Assembly (NCBI GenBank): GCA_027924585.1
Contig: BSBM01000200.1
Location: 1,240,001-1,304,000, forward strand
Length of the DNA stretch: 64,000 nucleotides
Origin: Larix kaempferi
Lineage: Eukaryota > Streptophyta > Pinopsida > Pinales > Pinaceae
Direction of reading: 5' to 3'
The stretch's first letter is position 1. Every line of letters begins with the position of its first letter. This document shows positions 50,347-62,826 of this stretch, one piece after another. The notes beneath the pieces were generated by a model. It did no database searches. It was not told the DNA's origin and saw nothing but the letters and a program-made list of their open reading frames with translations. The position numbers and the translations under genes are program-made.

Positions 50347-52596
50347 TAGAAAATCTGTTTTATTTCATAAATGGAATCAACAAAGTATACACATTCTACG
50401 TCATAACGAATTTCTATAGTTTGCGCATTCGTTCGGAAATAAGAAAAGCTTACTTCCACCGTTTTTTAAAATCACAGCTTCTAGAAGGTTTACCTGATTT
50501 CGTAAAAAACATGAGTTTTTAGAAAATGTGTTTTATTTCATAAATGGAATCTACAAAGTATGCACATTCTACTTCATAACGACTTTCTATAGTTTGCGCA
50601 TGCGTCCGGAAATAAGAAAAGCTTACTTCCCCCGTTTTTTAAAATCACAGCTTCTAGAAGGTTTAGATGATTTCTTAAAAAAAACGAGTTTTTAGAAAAT
50701 GTGTTTTATTTCATAAATGGAATCAACAAAGTATGCATATTCTACGTCATAACGAATTTCTATAGTTTGCGCATTCGTCCGGAAATAAGAAAAGCTTACT
50801 TCCACCGTTTTTTAAAATCACAGCTTCTAGAAGGTTTACATGATTTCGTAAAAAAACACGAGTTTTTAGAAAATGTGTTTTATTTCATAAATGGAATCTA
50901 CAAAGCATGCACATTCTACGTGATAACGACTTTCTATAGTTTGCGCATGCGTTTGGAAATATGAAAAGCTTACTTCCACTGTTTTTTTAAATCACAGCTT
51001 CTAGAAGGTTTACATGATTTCTTAAAAAACATGAGTTTTTAGAAAATGTGTTTTATTTCACAAATGGAATCAACAAAGTATGCACATTCTACGTCATAAC
51101 GACTTTCTATAGTTTGCGCATGCGTCCGGAAATAAGAAAAGCTTACTTCTGCCGTTTTTTAAAATCACAGCTTCTAGAAGGTTTACATGATTTCTTAAAA
51201 AACACGAGTTTTTAGAAAATGTGTTTTATTTCATAAATGGAATCTACAAAGTATGCACATTCTACGTCATAACGACTTTCTATAGTTTGCGCATTCGTCC
51301 GGAAATAAGAAAAGCTTACTTCCATCGTTTTTTAAAATCACAGCTTCTAGAAGGTTTACCTGATTTCGTAAAAAACATGAGTTTTTAGAAAATGTGTTTT
51401 ATTTCATAAATGGAATCTACAAAGTATGCACATTCTACTTCATAACGACTTTCTATAGTTTGCGCATGCGTCCGGAAATAAGAAAAGCTTACTTCCCCCG
51501 TTTTTTAAAATCACAGCTTCTAGAAGGTTTAGATGATTTCTTAAAAAACACGAGTTTTTAGAAAATGTGTTTTATTTCATAAATGGAATCAACAAAGTAT
51601 GCACATTCTACGTCATAACGAATTTCTATAGTTTCCGCATTCGTCTGGAAATAAGAAAAGCTTACTTCCACCGTTTTTTAAAATCACAGCTTCTAGAAGG
51701 TTTACATGATTTCGTAAAAAACACGAGTTTTTAGAAAATGTGTTTTATTTCATAAATGGAATCTACAAAGCATGCACATTCTACGTGATCACGACTTTCT
51801 ATAGTTTGCGCATGCGTTTGGAAATATGAAAAGCTTACTTCCACGGTTTTTTTAAATCACAGCTTCTAGAAGGTTTACATGATTTCTTAAAAAACACGAG
51901 TTTTTAGAAAATGTGTTTTATTTCATAAATGGAATCAACAAAGTATGCACATTCTACGTCATAACGACTTTCTATAGTTTGCGCATGCGTACGGAAATAA
52001 GAAAAGCTTACTTCCACCGTTTTTTTAAATCACAGCTTCTAGAAGGTTTACATGATTTCGTAAAAAACACGAGTTTTTAGAAAATGTGTTTTATTTCATA
52101 AATGGAATCTACAAAGTATGCACATTCTAGGTCATAACGAATTTCTATAGTTTGCGCATGCATCCGGAAATAAGAAAAGCTTACTTCCCCCGTTTTTTAA
52201 AATCACACCTTCTAGAAGGTTTACATGATTTCGTAAAAAACACGAGTTTTTAGAAAATGTGTTTTATTTCATAAATGGAATAAACAAAGTATGCACATTC
52301 TACGTCATAACGACTTTCTATAGTTTGCGCATGCATTTGGAAATAAGAAATGCTTACTTCCACCGTTTCTTAAAATCACAGCTTCTAGAAGGTTTACATG
52401 ATTTCGTAAAAAACATGAGTTTTTACAAAATGTGTTTTATTTCGTAAATGGAATCAACAAAGTATGCACATTCTACGTCATAACGACTTTCTATAGTTTG
52501 AGCATGCGTCTGGAATTTAGAAAAGCTTACTTCCCCTGTTTTTTAAAGTCACAGCTTCTAGAAGGTTTACATGATTTCGTAAAAAACACGAGTTTT
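50347..52596 (+). repeat. 13 monomers, domain I-like segment
   Basis: Starts with a hybrid (50347; AATCTGTTTT front, ACCTG and ACATGAG back) that fuses the two monomers seen separately at 36677 and 36850, deleting one period. It continues I E F' G H I E F' B-like P Q R, parallel to 31.6-32.9 kb but more diverged (CACAAATGG near 51060, GTGATCACG near 51788, CATTTGG near 52336, TTTTACAAAATG near 52424). The E monomer at 50693 gained one A (GTAAAAAAACAC). Confidence 0.8.
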
Positions 52597-54156
52597 TAGA
52601 AAATGTGTTTTATTTCATAAATGGAATCTACAAAGTATGCACATTCTACGTCTTAATGACTTTCTATAGTTTGTGCATGTGTCCGGAAATAAGAAAAGCT
52701 TACTTCCACCGTTTTTTAAAATCACCGCTTCTAGTAGGTTTACATGATTTTTTAAAAAACACGAGTTTTTAGAAAATGTGTTTTATTTCATAAATGGGAA
52801 TCAACAAAGTATGCACATTCTACGTCATAACGACTTTCTATAGTTTGCGCATGCGTCCGGAAATAAGAAAAGCTTACTTCCACCGGTTTTTAAAATCACC
52901 GCTTCTAGAAGGTTTACATGATTTCTTAAAAAACACGAGTTTTTAGAAAATGTGTTTTATTTCATAAATGGAATCAACAAAGTATGCATTTTCTACGTCA
53001 TAAGGACTTTCTATAGTTTGCGCATTCGCCCGGAAATAAAACAAGCTTACTTCCCCCGTTTTTTAAAATCACAGCTTCTAGAAGGTTTACATGATTTCTT
53101 AAAAAACACGTGTTTTTAGAAAATGTGTTTTATTTCATAAATGGAATCAACAAAGTATGCACATTCTACGTCATAACGACTTTCTATAGTTTGCGCATGC
53201 ATCCAGAAATAAGAAAAGATTACTTCCCCCGTTTTTTAAAATCACAGCTTCTAGAAGGTTTACATGATTTCTTAAAAAACACGTGTTTTTAGAAAATGTG
53301 TTTTATTTCATAAATGGAATCTACAAAGTATGCACATTCTACGTCATAACGACTTTCTATAGTTTGCGCATTCGTCCGGAAATAAGAAAAGCTTACTTCC
53401 ACCGTTTTTTAAAATCACCGCCTCTAGTAGGTTTACATGATTTTTTTTAAAACACGAGTTTTTAGAAAATGTGTTTTATTTCATAAATGGGAATCAACAA
53501 AGTATGCACATTCTACCTCATCATGACTTTCTATAGTTTGCGCATGCGTCCGGAATTTAGAAAAGCTTACTTCCCCCGTTTTTTAAAGTCACAGCTTCTA
53601 GAAGGTTTACATGATTTCGTAAAAAACACGAGTTTTTAGAAAATGTGTTTTATTTCATAAATGGAATCTACAAAGTATGCACATTCTACGTCATAACGAC
53701 TTTCTATAGTTTGCGCATGCTTCCGCAAATAAGAAAAGCTTACTTCCCCCGTTTTTTAAAATCACAGCTTCTAGAAGGTTTACATGATTTCTTAAAAAAC
53801 ACGTGTTTTTAGAAAATGTGTTTTATTTCATAAATGGAATCAACAAAGTATGCACATTCTACGTCATAACGACTTTCTATAGTTTGCGCATTCGTCCAGA
53901 AATAAGAAAAGCTTACTTCTACCGTTTTTTTAAAGTCACAACTTCTAGAAGGTTTACATGATTTCGTAAAAAACACGAGTTTTTAGAAAATGTGTTTTAT
54001 TTCATAAATGGAATCTACAAAATATGCACATTCTACGTCATAACGAATTTCTATAGTTTGCGCATGCGTCCGGAAATAAGAAAAGCTTACTTCCCCCGTT
54101 TTTTAAAATCACCGCTTCTAGAAGGTTTACATGATTTCTTAAAAAACACGAGTTTT
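52597..54156 (+). repeat. 9 monomers, diverged copy of the U-V-W-X-Y-V2 series
   Basis: Order U (CTTAATGAC, CATGTGTCC), V (174 bp), W, X, Y, V2 (174 bp), the CTTCCGCAAAT monomer, an L-like monomer with one extra T (53810, 174 bp) and an A-like monomer with ACCGCTTC. V here lacks the TTCGTAAATGG neighbour marker because W reads TTCATAAATGG. T8A4 replaces T6A6 near 53440. It is more diverged from the 33, 40 and 47 kb copies than they are from each other. Confidence 0.8.
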
Positions 54157-55367
54157 TAGAAAATGTGTTTTATTTCATAAATGGAATCAACAAAGTATGC
54201 ATTTTCTACGTCATAAGGACTTTCTATAGTTTGCGCATTCGTCCGGAAATAAGAAAAGCTTACTTCCACCGTTTTTTAAAATCACAGCTTCTAGAAGGTT
54301 TACCTGATTTCGTAAAAAACACGAGTTTTGAGAAAATGTGTTTTATTTCATAAATGGAATCTACAAAGTATGCACATTCTACGTCATAACGACTTTCTAT
54401 AGTTTGCAGATGCGTCCAGAAATAAGAAAAGCTTACTTCCACCGTTTTTTAAAATCACAGCTTCTAGAAGGTTTACCTGATTTCGTAAAAAACATGAGTT
54501 TTTAGAAAATGTGTTTTATTTCATAAATCGAATCTACAAAGTATGCACATTCTACTTAATAACGAATTTCTATAGTTTGCGCATGCGTCCGGAAATAAGA
54601 AAAGCTTACTTCCCCCGTTTTTTAAAATCACAGCTTCTAGAAGGTTTAGATGATTTCTTAAAAAACACGAGTTTTTAGAAAATGTGTTTTATTTCATAAA
54701 TGGAATCAACAAAGTAAGCACATTCTACGTCATAACGAATTTCTATAGTTTGCGCATTCGTCCGGAAATAAGAAAAGCTTACTTCCACCGTTTTTTAAAA
54801 TCACAGCTTGTAGAAGGTTTACATGATTTCGTAAAAAACACGAGTTTTTAGAAAATGTGTTTTATTTCATAAATGGAATCTACAAAGCATGCACATTCTA
54901 CGTGATAACGACTTTCTATAGTTTGCGCATGCGTTTGGAAATATGAAAAGCTTACTTCCACGGTTTTTTTAAATCACAGCTTCTAGAAGGTTTACATGAT
55001 TTCTTAAAAAACACGAGTTTTTAGAAAATGTGTTTTATTTCATAAATGGAATCAACAAAGTATGCACATTCTATGTCATAACGACTTTCTATAGTTTGCG
55101 CATGCGTCCGGAAATAAGAAAAGCTTACTTCCACCGTTTTTTAAAATCACAGCTTCTAGAAGGTTTACATGATTTCGTAAAAAACACGAGTTTTTAGAAA
55201 ATGTGTTTTATTTCATAAATGGAATCTACAAAGTATGCACATTCTACGTCATAACGACTTTCTATAGTTTGCGCATGCGTTTGGAAATATGAAAAGCTTA
55301 CTTCCACGGTTTTTTTAAATCACAGCTTCTAGAAGGTTTACATGATTTCTTAAAAAACACGAGTTTT
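54157..55367 (+). repeat. 7 monomers, mosaic
   Basis: The 54157 monomer joins a W front (GCATTTTC, ATAAGG) to an H/C back (CCACCG, ACCTG). The 54330 monomer begins GAGAAAATG instead of TAGAAAATG and has TTGCAGATGCGTCCAG. The 54503 monomer combines AATCGAATC with ACTTAATA. E, F', G-like and an F'-backed monomer follow. The mix of fronts and backs suggests several small conversions or exchanges. Confidence 0.72.
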
Positions 55368-57267
55368 TAGAAAATGTGTTTTATTTCATAAATGGAATCA
55401 ACAAAGTATGCACATTCTACGTCATAATGACTTTCTATAGTTTGCGCATGCGTCCGGAAATAAGAAAAGCTTACTTCCCCCGTTTTTTAAAATCACCGCT
55501 TCTAGAAGGTTTAGATGATTTCTTAAAAAACACGAGTTTTTAGAAAATGTTTTTTATTTGATAAATGGAATCAACAAAGTATGCACATTCTACATTATAA
55601 CGTCTTTCTATAGTGTGCGCATTCATCCGGAAATAAGAAAAGCTCACTTCCACCGTTTTTTAAAATCACAGCGTCTAGAAGGTTTACATGATTTCGTAAA
55701 AAAACGAGTTTTTAGAAAATGTGTTTTATTTCATAAATGGAATCTACAAAGTATGCACATTCTATGTCATAACGACTTTCTATAGTTTGCGCATGCGTCC
55801 GGAAATAAGAAAAGATTACTTCCACCGTTTTTTAAAATCACAGCTTCTATAAGGTTTACATGATTTCTTAAAAAACACGAGTTTTTAGAAAATGTGTTTT
55901 ATTTCATAAATGGAATGTACAAAGTATGCACATTCTACGTCATAACGACTTTCTATAGTTTGCGCATGCGTCCGGAAATAAGAAAAGCTTACTTCCCCCG
56001 GTTTTTAAAATCACAGCTTCTAGAAGGTTTACATGATTTATTAAAAAACACGAGTTTTTAGAAAATGAGTTTTATTTCATTAATGGAATCTACAAAGTAT
56101 GCACATTCTACGTCATAACGAATTTCTTTAGTTAGCGCTTGCGTCCGGAAATAAGAAAAGCTTACTTCCTCCATTTTTTAAAATCACAGCTTCTAGAAGG
56201 TTTACATGATTTCTTAAAAAACACGAGTTTTTAGAAAATGTGTTTTATTTCATAAATGGAATCTACAAAGCATGCACATTCTACGTGATAACGACTTTCT
56301 ATAGTTTGCGCATGCATTTGGAAATATGAAAAGCTTACTTCCACGGTTTTTTAAAATCACAGCTTCTAGAAGGTTTACATGATTTCGTAAAAAACACGAG
56401 TTTTTAGAAAATGTGTTTTATTTCATAAATGGAATCAACAAAGTATGCACATTCTACGTCATAATGACTTTCTATAGTTTGCGCATGCGTCCGGAAATAA
56501 GAAAAGCTTACTTCCCCCGTTTTTTAAAATCACCGCTTCTAGAAGGTTTAGATGATTTCTTAAAAAACACGAGTTTTTAGAAAATGTTTTTTATTTGATA
56601 AATGGAATCAACAAAGTATGCACATTCTACATTATAACGTCTTTCTATAGTGTGCGCATTCATCCGGAAATAAGAAAAGCTCACTTCCACCGTTTTTTAA
56701 AATCACAGCGTCTAGAAGGTTACATGATTTCGTAAAAAAACGAGTTTTTAGAAAATGTGTTTTATTTCATAAATGGAATCTACAAAGTATGCACATTCTA
56801 TGTCATAACGACTTTCTATAGTTTGCGCATGCGTCCGGAAATAAGAAAAGATTACTTCCACCGTTTTTTAAATTCACAGCTTCTATAAGGTTTACATGAT
56901 TTCTTAAAAAACACGAGTTTTTAGAAAATGTGTTTTATTTCATAAATGGAATGTACAAAGTATGCACATTCTACGTCATAACGACTTTCTATAGTTTGCG
57001 CATGCGTCCGGAAATAAGAAAAGCTTACTTCCCCCGGTTTTTAAAATCACAGCTTCTAGAAGGTTTACATGATTTATTAAAAAACACGAGTTTTTAGAAA
57101 ATGAGTTTTATTTCATTAATGGAATCTACAAAGTATGCACATTCTACGTCATAACGAATTTCTTTAGTTAGCGCTTGCGTCCGGAAATAAGAAAAGCTTA
57201 CTTCCTCCATTTTTTAAAATCACAGCTTCTAGAAGGTTTACATGATTTCTTAAAAAACACGAGTTTT
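55368..57267 (+). repeat. 6-mer duplicated in tandem (offset 1,037 bp), 11 monomers
   Basis: Monomers starting at 55368, 55541, 55713, 55886, 56059 and 56232 are repeated from 56405. Markers are TTTGATAAATGG with ACATTATAACGTC and AGTGTGCGCATTCATCC, AGCTCACTTCC, CAGCGTCTAG, CTATAAGG, AATGTACAAAG, AATGAGTTTT with TTCATTAATGG, and TTAGCGCTTGCG. The offset is 6 x 173 - 1 because the 55541 monomer lost one base (GTAAAAAAACGAG). The second copy lost that base and another (GAAGGTTACATG near 56718). The sixth monomer of copy two is replaced by another type. Confidence 0.87.
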
Positions 57268-60200
57268 TAGAAAATGTGTTTTATTTCATAAATGGAATCT
57301 ACAAAGTATGCACATTCTACGTCATAACGACTTTCTATAGTTTGCGCATGCGTCCGGAAATAAGAAAAGCTTACTTCCCCCGGTTTTTAAAATCATAGCT
57401 TCTAGAAGGTTTACATGATTTATTAAAAAACACGAGTTTTTAGAAAATGAGTTTTATTTCATTAATGGAATCTACAAAGTATGCACATTCTACGTCCTAA
57501 CGAATTTCTTTAGTTAGCGCTTGCGTCCGGAAATAAGAAAAGCTTACTTCCCCCGTTTTTTAAAATCACAGCTTCTAGAAGGTTTACATGATTTCTTAAA
57601 AAACACGAGTTTTTAGAAAATGTGTTTTATTTCATAAATGGAATCAACAAAGTATACACATTCTACATCATAAAAAGTATGCTCATTCTACATCATAACG
57701 ACTTTCTATAGTTTGCGCATGCGTTTGGAAATAAGAAACGCTTACTTCCCCCGTTTTTTAAAATCACAGCTTCTAGAAGGTTTACATGATTTCGTAAAAA
57801 ACACGAGTTTTTAGAAAATGTGTTTTATTTCATAAATGGAATCAACAAAGTATACACATTCTACGTCATAACGAATTTCTATAGTTTGCGCATTCGTCCG
57901 GAAATAAGAAAAGCTTACTTCCACCGTTTTTTAAAATCACAGCTTCTAGAAGGTTTACCTGATTTCGTAAAAAACATGAGTTTTTAGAAAATGTGTTTTA
58001 TTTCATAAATGGAATATACAAAGTATGCACATTCTACTTCATAACGACTTTCTATAGTTTGCGCATGCGTCCGGAAATAAGAAAAGCTTACTTCCCCCGT
58101 TTTTTAAAATCACAGCTTCTAGAAGGTTTAGATGATTTCTTAAAAAAAACGAGTTTTTAGAAAATGTATTTTATTTCATAAATGGAATCAACAAAGTATG
58201 CACATTCTACGTCATAACGAATTTCTATAGTTTGCGCATTCGTCCGGAAATAAGAAAAGCTTACTTCCACCGTTTTTTAAAATCACAGCTTCTAGAAGGT
58301 TTACATGATTTCGTAAAAAACACGAGTTTTTAGAAAATGTGTTTTATTTCATAAATGGAATCTACAAAGCATGCACATTCTACGTGATAACGAATTTCTA
58401 TAGTTTGCGCATGCATTTGGAAATATGAAAAGCTTACTTCCACGGTTTTTTAAAATCACAGCTTCTAGAAGGTTTACATGATTTCGTAAAAAACACGAGT
58501 TTTTAGAAAATGTGTTTTATTTCATAAAAGGAATCAACAAAGTATGCACATTCTACGTCATAATGACTTTCTATAGTTTGCGCATGCGTCCGGAAATAAG
58601 AAAAGCTTACTTCCCCCGTTTTTTAAAATCCCCGCTTCTAGAAGGTTTAGATGATTTCTTAAAAAACACGAGTTTTTAGAAAATGTGTTTTATTTGATAA
58701 ATGGAATCAACAAAGTATGCACATTCTACATTATAACGACTTTCTATAGTGTGCGCATTCATCCGGAAATAAGAAAAGCTCACTTCCACCGTTTTTTAAA
58801 ATCACAGCGTCTAGAAGGTTTACATGATTTCGTAAAAACACGAGTTTTTAGAAAATGTGTTTTATTTCATAAATGGAATCTACAAAGTATGCACATTCTA
58901 TGTCATAACGACTTTCTATAGTTTGCGCATGCGTCTGGAAATAAGAAAAGATTACTTCCACCGTTTTTTAAAATCACAGCTTCTATAAGGTTTACATGAT
59001 TTCTTAAAAAACACGAGTTTTTAGAAAATGTGTTTTATTTCATAAATGGAATGTACAAAGTATGCACATTCTACGTCATAACGAATTTCTTTAGTTAGCG
59101 CTTGCGTCCGGAAATAAGAAAAGCTTACTTCCCCCATTTTTTAAAATCACAGCTTCTAGAAGGTTTACATGATTTCTTAAAAAACACGAGTTTTTAGAAA
59201 ATGTGTTTTATTTCATAAATGGAATCTACAAAGTATGCACATTCTACGTCATAACGACTTTCTATAGTTTGCGCATGCGTCCGGAAATAAGAAAAGCTTA
59301 CTTCCCCCTGTTTTTAAAATCATAGCTTCTAGAAGGTTTACATGATTTATTAAAAAACACGAGTTTTTAGAAAATGAGTTTTATTTCATTAATGGAATCT
59401 ACAAAGTATGCACATTCTACGTCATAACGAATTTCTTTAGTTAGCGCTTGCGTCCCGAAATAAGAAAAGCTTACTTCCCCCATTTTTTAAAATCACAGCT
59501 TCTAGAAGGTTTACATGATTTCTTAAAAAACACGAGTTTTTAGAAAATGTGTTTTATTTCATAAATGGAATCTACAAAGTATGCACATTCTACGTCATAA
59601 CGACTTTCTATAGTTTGCGCATGCGTCCGGAAATAAGAAAAGCTTACTTCCCCCATTTTTTAAAATCACAGCTTCTAGAAGGTTTACATGATTTCTTAAA
59701 AAACATGAGTTTTTAGAAAATGTGTTTTATTTCATAAATGGAATCTACAAAGTATGCACATTCTACGTCATAACGACTTTCTATAGTTTGCGCATGCGTC
59801 CGGAAATAAGAAAAGCTTACTTCCATCGTTTTTTAAAATCACAACTTCTAGAAGGTTTACATGATTTCTTAAAAAACACGAGTTTTTAGAAAATGTGTTT
59901 TATTTCATAATGGAATCAACAAAGTATGCACATTCTACGTCATAACGACTTTCTATAGTTTGCGCATGCGTCCGGAAATAAGAAAAGCTTACTTCCACCG
60001 TTTTTTACAATCACAGCTTCTAGAAGGTTTACATGATTTCGTAAAAAACATGAGTTTTTACAAAATGTGTTTTATTTCATAAATGGAATCTACAAAGTAT
60101 GCACATTCTACATCATAACGACTTTCTATAGTTTGCGCATGCGTCCGGAAATAAGAAAAGCTTACTTCCACCGTTTTTTAAAATCACAGCTTCTATAAGG

Positions 60201-60404
60201 TTTACATGATTTTTTAAAAAACACGAGTTTTTAGAAAATGTGTTTTATTTCATAAATGGAATGTACAAAGTATGCACATTCTACGTCATAACGACTTTCT
60301 ATAGTTTGCGCATGCGTTTGGAAATAAGAAAAGCTTACTTCACCCGTTTTTTAAAATCACAGCTTCTAGAAGGTTTACATGATTTCTTAAAAAACACGTC
60401 TTTT
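57268..60404 (+). repeat. 18 monomers, diverged mosaic with 25-base insertion
   Basis: Contains repeats of the 55.4 kb types (58504-59194, including the TTTGATAAATGG monomer at 58677) and more TTAGCGCTTGCG monomers (57441, 59022, 59368). Between them lie I, E and F' types. The 57614 monomer is 198 bp. The 58677 and 59887 monomers each lack one base (GTAAAAACACG; TTCATAATGG). The 60059 monomer begins TACAAAATG rather than TAGAAAATG. This is the least orderly part of the window. Confidence 0.78.
57614..57811 (+). repeat. 198-bp monomer with 25-base internal duplication
   Basis: The only monomer in the window with a large length change. After AAAGTATACACATTCTACATCATA at 57648-57671 the sequence returns to AAAGTATGCTCATTCTACATC and goes on normally, so a 25-base stretch is present twice. 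The two copies differ (TATACAC against TATGCTC), and the rest of the monomer has the GCGTTTGG and AAACGCTT of the B-like type with TATGCTC found at 36677. This fits an out-of-register join between two different monomers rather than simple slippage. Confidence 0.92.
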
Positions 60405-62826
60405 TAGAAAATGTGTTTTATTTCATAAATGGAATCAACAAAGTATGCAAATTCTACGTCATAACAACTTTCTATAGTTTGCGCATTCGTCCAGAAATAA
60501 GAAGAGCTTACTTCTACCGTTTTTTAAAGTCACAACTTCTAGAAGGTTTACATGATTTCGTAAAAAACACGAGTTTTTAGAAAATGTGTTTTATTTCATA
60601 AATGGAATCTACAAAGTATGCACATTCTACGTCATAACGAATTTCTATAGTTTGCGCATGCGTCCGGAAATAAGAAAAGCTTACTTCCCCCGTTTTTTAA
60701 AATCACAGCTTCTAGAATGTTTACATGATTTCTTAAAAAACACGTGTTTTTAGAAAATGTGTTTTATTTCATAAATGGAATCAACAAAGTATGCACATTC
60801 TACGTCATAACGAATTTCTATAGTTTATGCATGCGTCCGGAAATAAGAAAAGCTTACTTCCCCCGTTTTTTAAAATCACAGCTTCTAGAAGGTTTACATG
60901 ATTTCTTAAAAAACACGAGTTTTTAGAAAATGTGTTTTATTTCATAGATGGAATCTACAAAGTATGCACATTCTATGTCATAACGACTTTCTATAGTTTG
61001 CGCATGCGTCCGGAAATAAGAAAAGCTTACTTCCCCCGTTTTTTAAAATCACAGCTTCTAGAAGGTTTAGATGATTTCTTAAAAAACACGAGTTTTTAGA
61101 AAATGTGTTTTATTTCATAAATGGAATCAACAAAGTATGCACATTCTACGTCATAACGAATTTCTATAGTTTGCGCATTCGTCCGGAAATAAGAAAAGCT
61201 TACTTCCACCGTTTTTTAAAATCACAGCTTCTAGAAGGTTTACATGATTTCGTAAAAAACACGAGTTTTTAGAAAATGTGTTTTATTTCATAAATGGAAT
61301 CTACAAAGCATGCACATTCTACGTGATAACGACTTTCTATAGTTTGCGCATGCGCTCGGAAATAAGAAAAGCTTACTTCCAACATTTTTTAAAATCACAG
61401 CTTCTAGAAGGTTTACATGATTTCATAAAAAACACGAGTTTTTAGAAAATGTGTTTTATTTCATAAATGGAATCTACAAAGTATGCACATTCTACGTCAT
61501 AACGACTTTCTATAGCTTGCGCATGCATCCGGAAATAAGAAAAGCTTACTTCCACCGTTTTTTAAAATCACAGCTTCTAGAAGGTTTACATGATTTCGTA
61601 AAAAACACGAGTTTTTAGAAAATGTGTTTTATTTCATAAATGGAATCAACAAAGTATGCACATTCTACGTCATAACGAATTTCTATAGTTTGCGCATTCG
61701 TCCAGAAATAAGAAAAACTTACTTCTACCGTTTTTTAAAGTCACAACTTCTACAAGGTTTACATGATTTCGTTAAAAACACGAGTTTTTAGAAAATGTGT
61801 TTTATTTCATAAATGGAATTTACAAAGTATACACATTCTACGTCCTAACGAATTTCTGTAGTTTGCGCATGCATCCGGAAATAAGAAAAGCTTACTTCCC
61901 CCGTTTTTTAAAATCACAGCTTCTAGAAGGTTTACATGATTTCTTAAAAAACACGAGTTTTTAGAAAATCTGTTTTATTTCATAAATGGAATCAACAAAG
62001 TATGCTCATTCTACATCATAACAACTTTCTATAGTTTGCGCATGCGTTTGGAAATAAGAAACGCTTACTTCCCCCATTTTTTAAAATCACAGCTTCTAGA
62101 AGGTTTACATGATTTCGTAAAAAACACGAGTTTTTAGAAAATGTGTTTTATTTCATAAATGGAATCAACAAAGTATACACATTCTACGTCATAACAAATT
62201 TCTATAGTTTGCGCATTCGTCCAGAAATAAGAAAAGCTTACTTCCACCGTTTTTTAAAATCACAGCTTCTAGAAGGTTTACCTGATTTCGTAAAAAACAT
62301 GAGTTTTTAGAAAATGTGTTTTATTTCATAAATGGAATCTACAGAGTATGCACATTCTACTTCATAACGACTTTCTATAGTTTGCGCATGCGTCCGGAAA
62401 TAAGAAAAGCTTACTTCCCCCGTTTTTTAAAATCACAGCTTCTAGAAGGTTTAGATGATTTCGTAAAAAACACGAGTTTTTAGAAAATGTGTTTTATTTC
62501 ATAAATGGAATCTACAAAGTATGCACATTCTACGTCATAACGACTTTCTATAGTTTGCGGATGCGTCCAGAAATAAGAAAAGCTTACTTCCACTGTTTTT
62601 TAAAATCACAGCTTCTAGAAGGTTTACATGATTTCTTAAAAAACACGTGTTTTTAGATAATGTGTTTTATTTCATAAATCGAATCAACAAATTATGCACA
62701 TTCTACGTCATAACGACTTTCTATAGTTTGCGCATTCGTTCAGAAATAAGAAAAGCTTACTTCTACCGTTTTTTAAAGTCACAACATCTAGAAGGTTTAC
62801 ATGATTTCGTTAAAAACACGAGTTTT
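60405..62826 (+). repeat. 14-mer, further copy of the domain II 3' series
   Basis: Order L-like (AAGAGCTT), CTAGAATG, E-like, TTCATAGATGG, E, GCGCTCGG with CCAACATTTT, CATCC, L-like with CTACAAGG, GTCCTAACG, AATCTGTTTT, ACAAATTTC, I, GCGGATGCG, L'. From 60578 on it matches 44809-47057 at offset 15,769. The same series is at 35120-37541 and 42387-44808. Private changes include AACAACTTTC near 60464, TTTATGCATGCG near 60825, TATAGCTTGCG near 61512 and ACAGAGTATG near 62341. Confidence 0.87.

Noticed and set aside
54260-54442. 60-codon ORF on the minus strand
   Set aside because: It is the reverse strand of two ordinary monomers, open only because of local substitutions (GAGAAAATG and neighbours). 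It is not repeated in other copies.
57268-60404. Degraded transposon or unique insert in the messy region
   Set aside because: All sequence here still aligns to the 173-bp monomer. The only extra length is the 25-base internal duplication, with no terminal repeats or target-site duplication.
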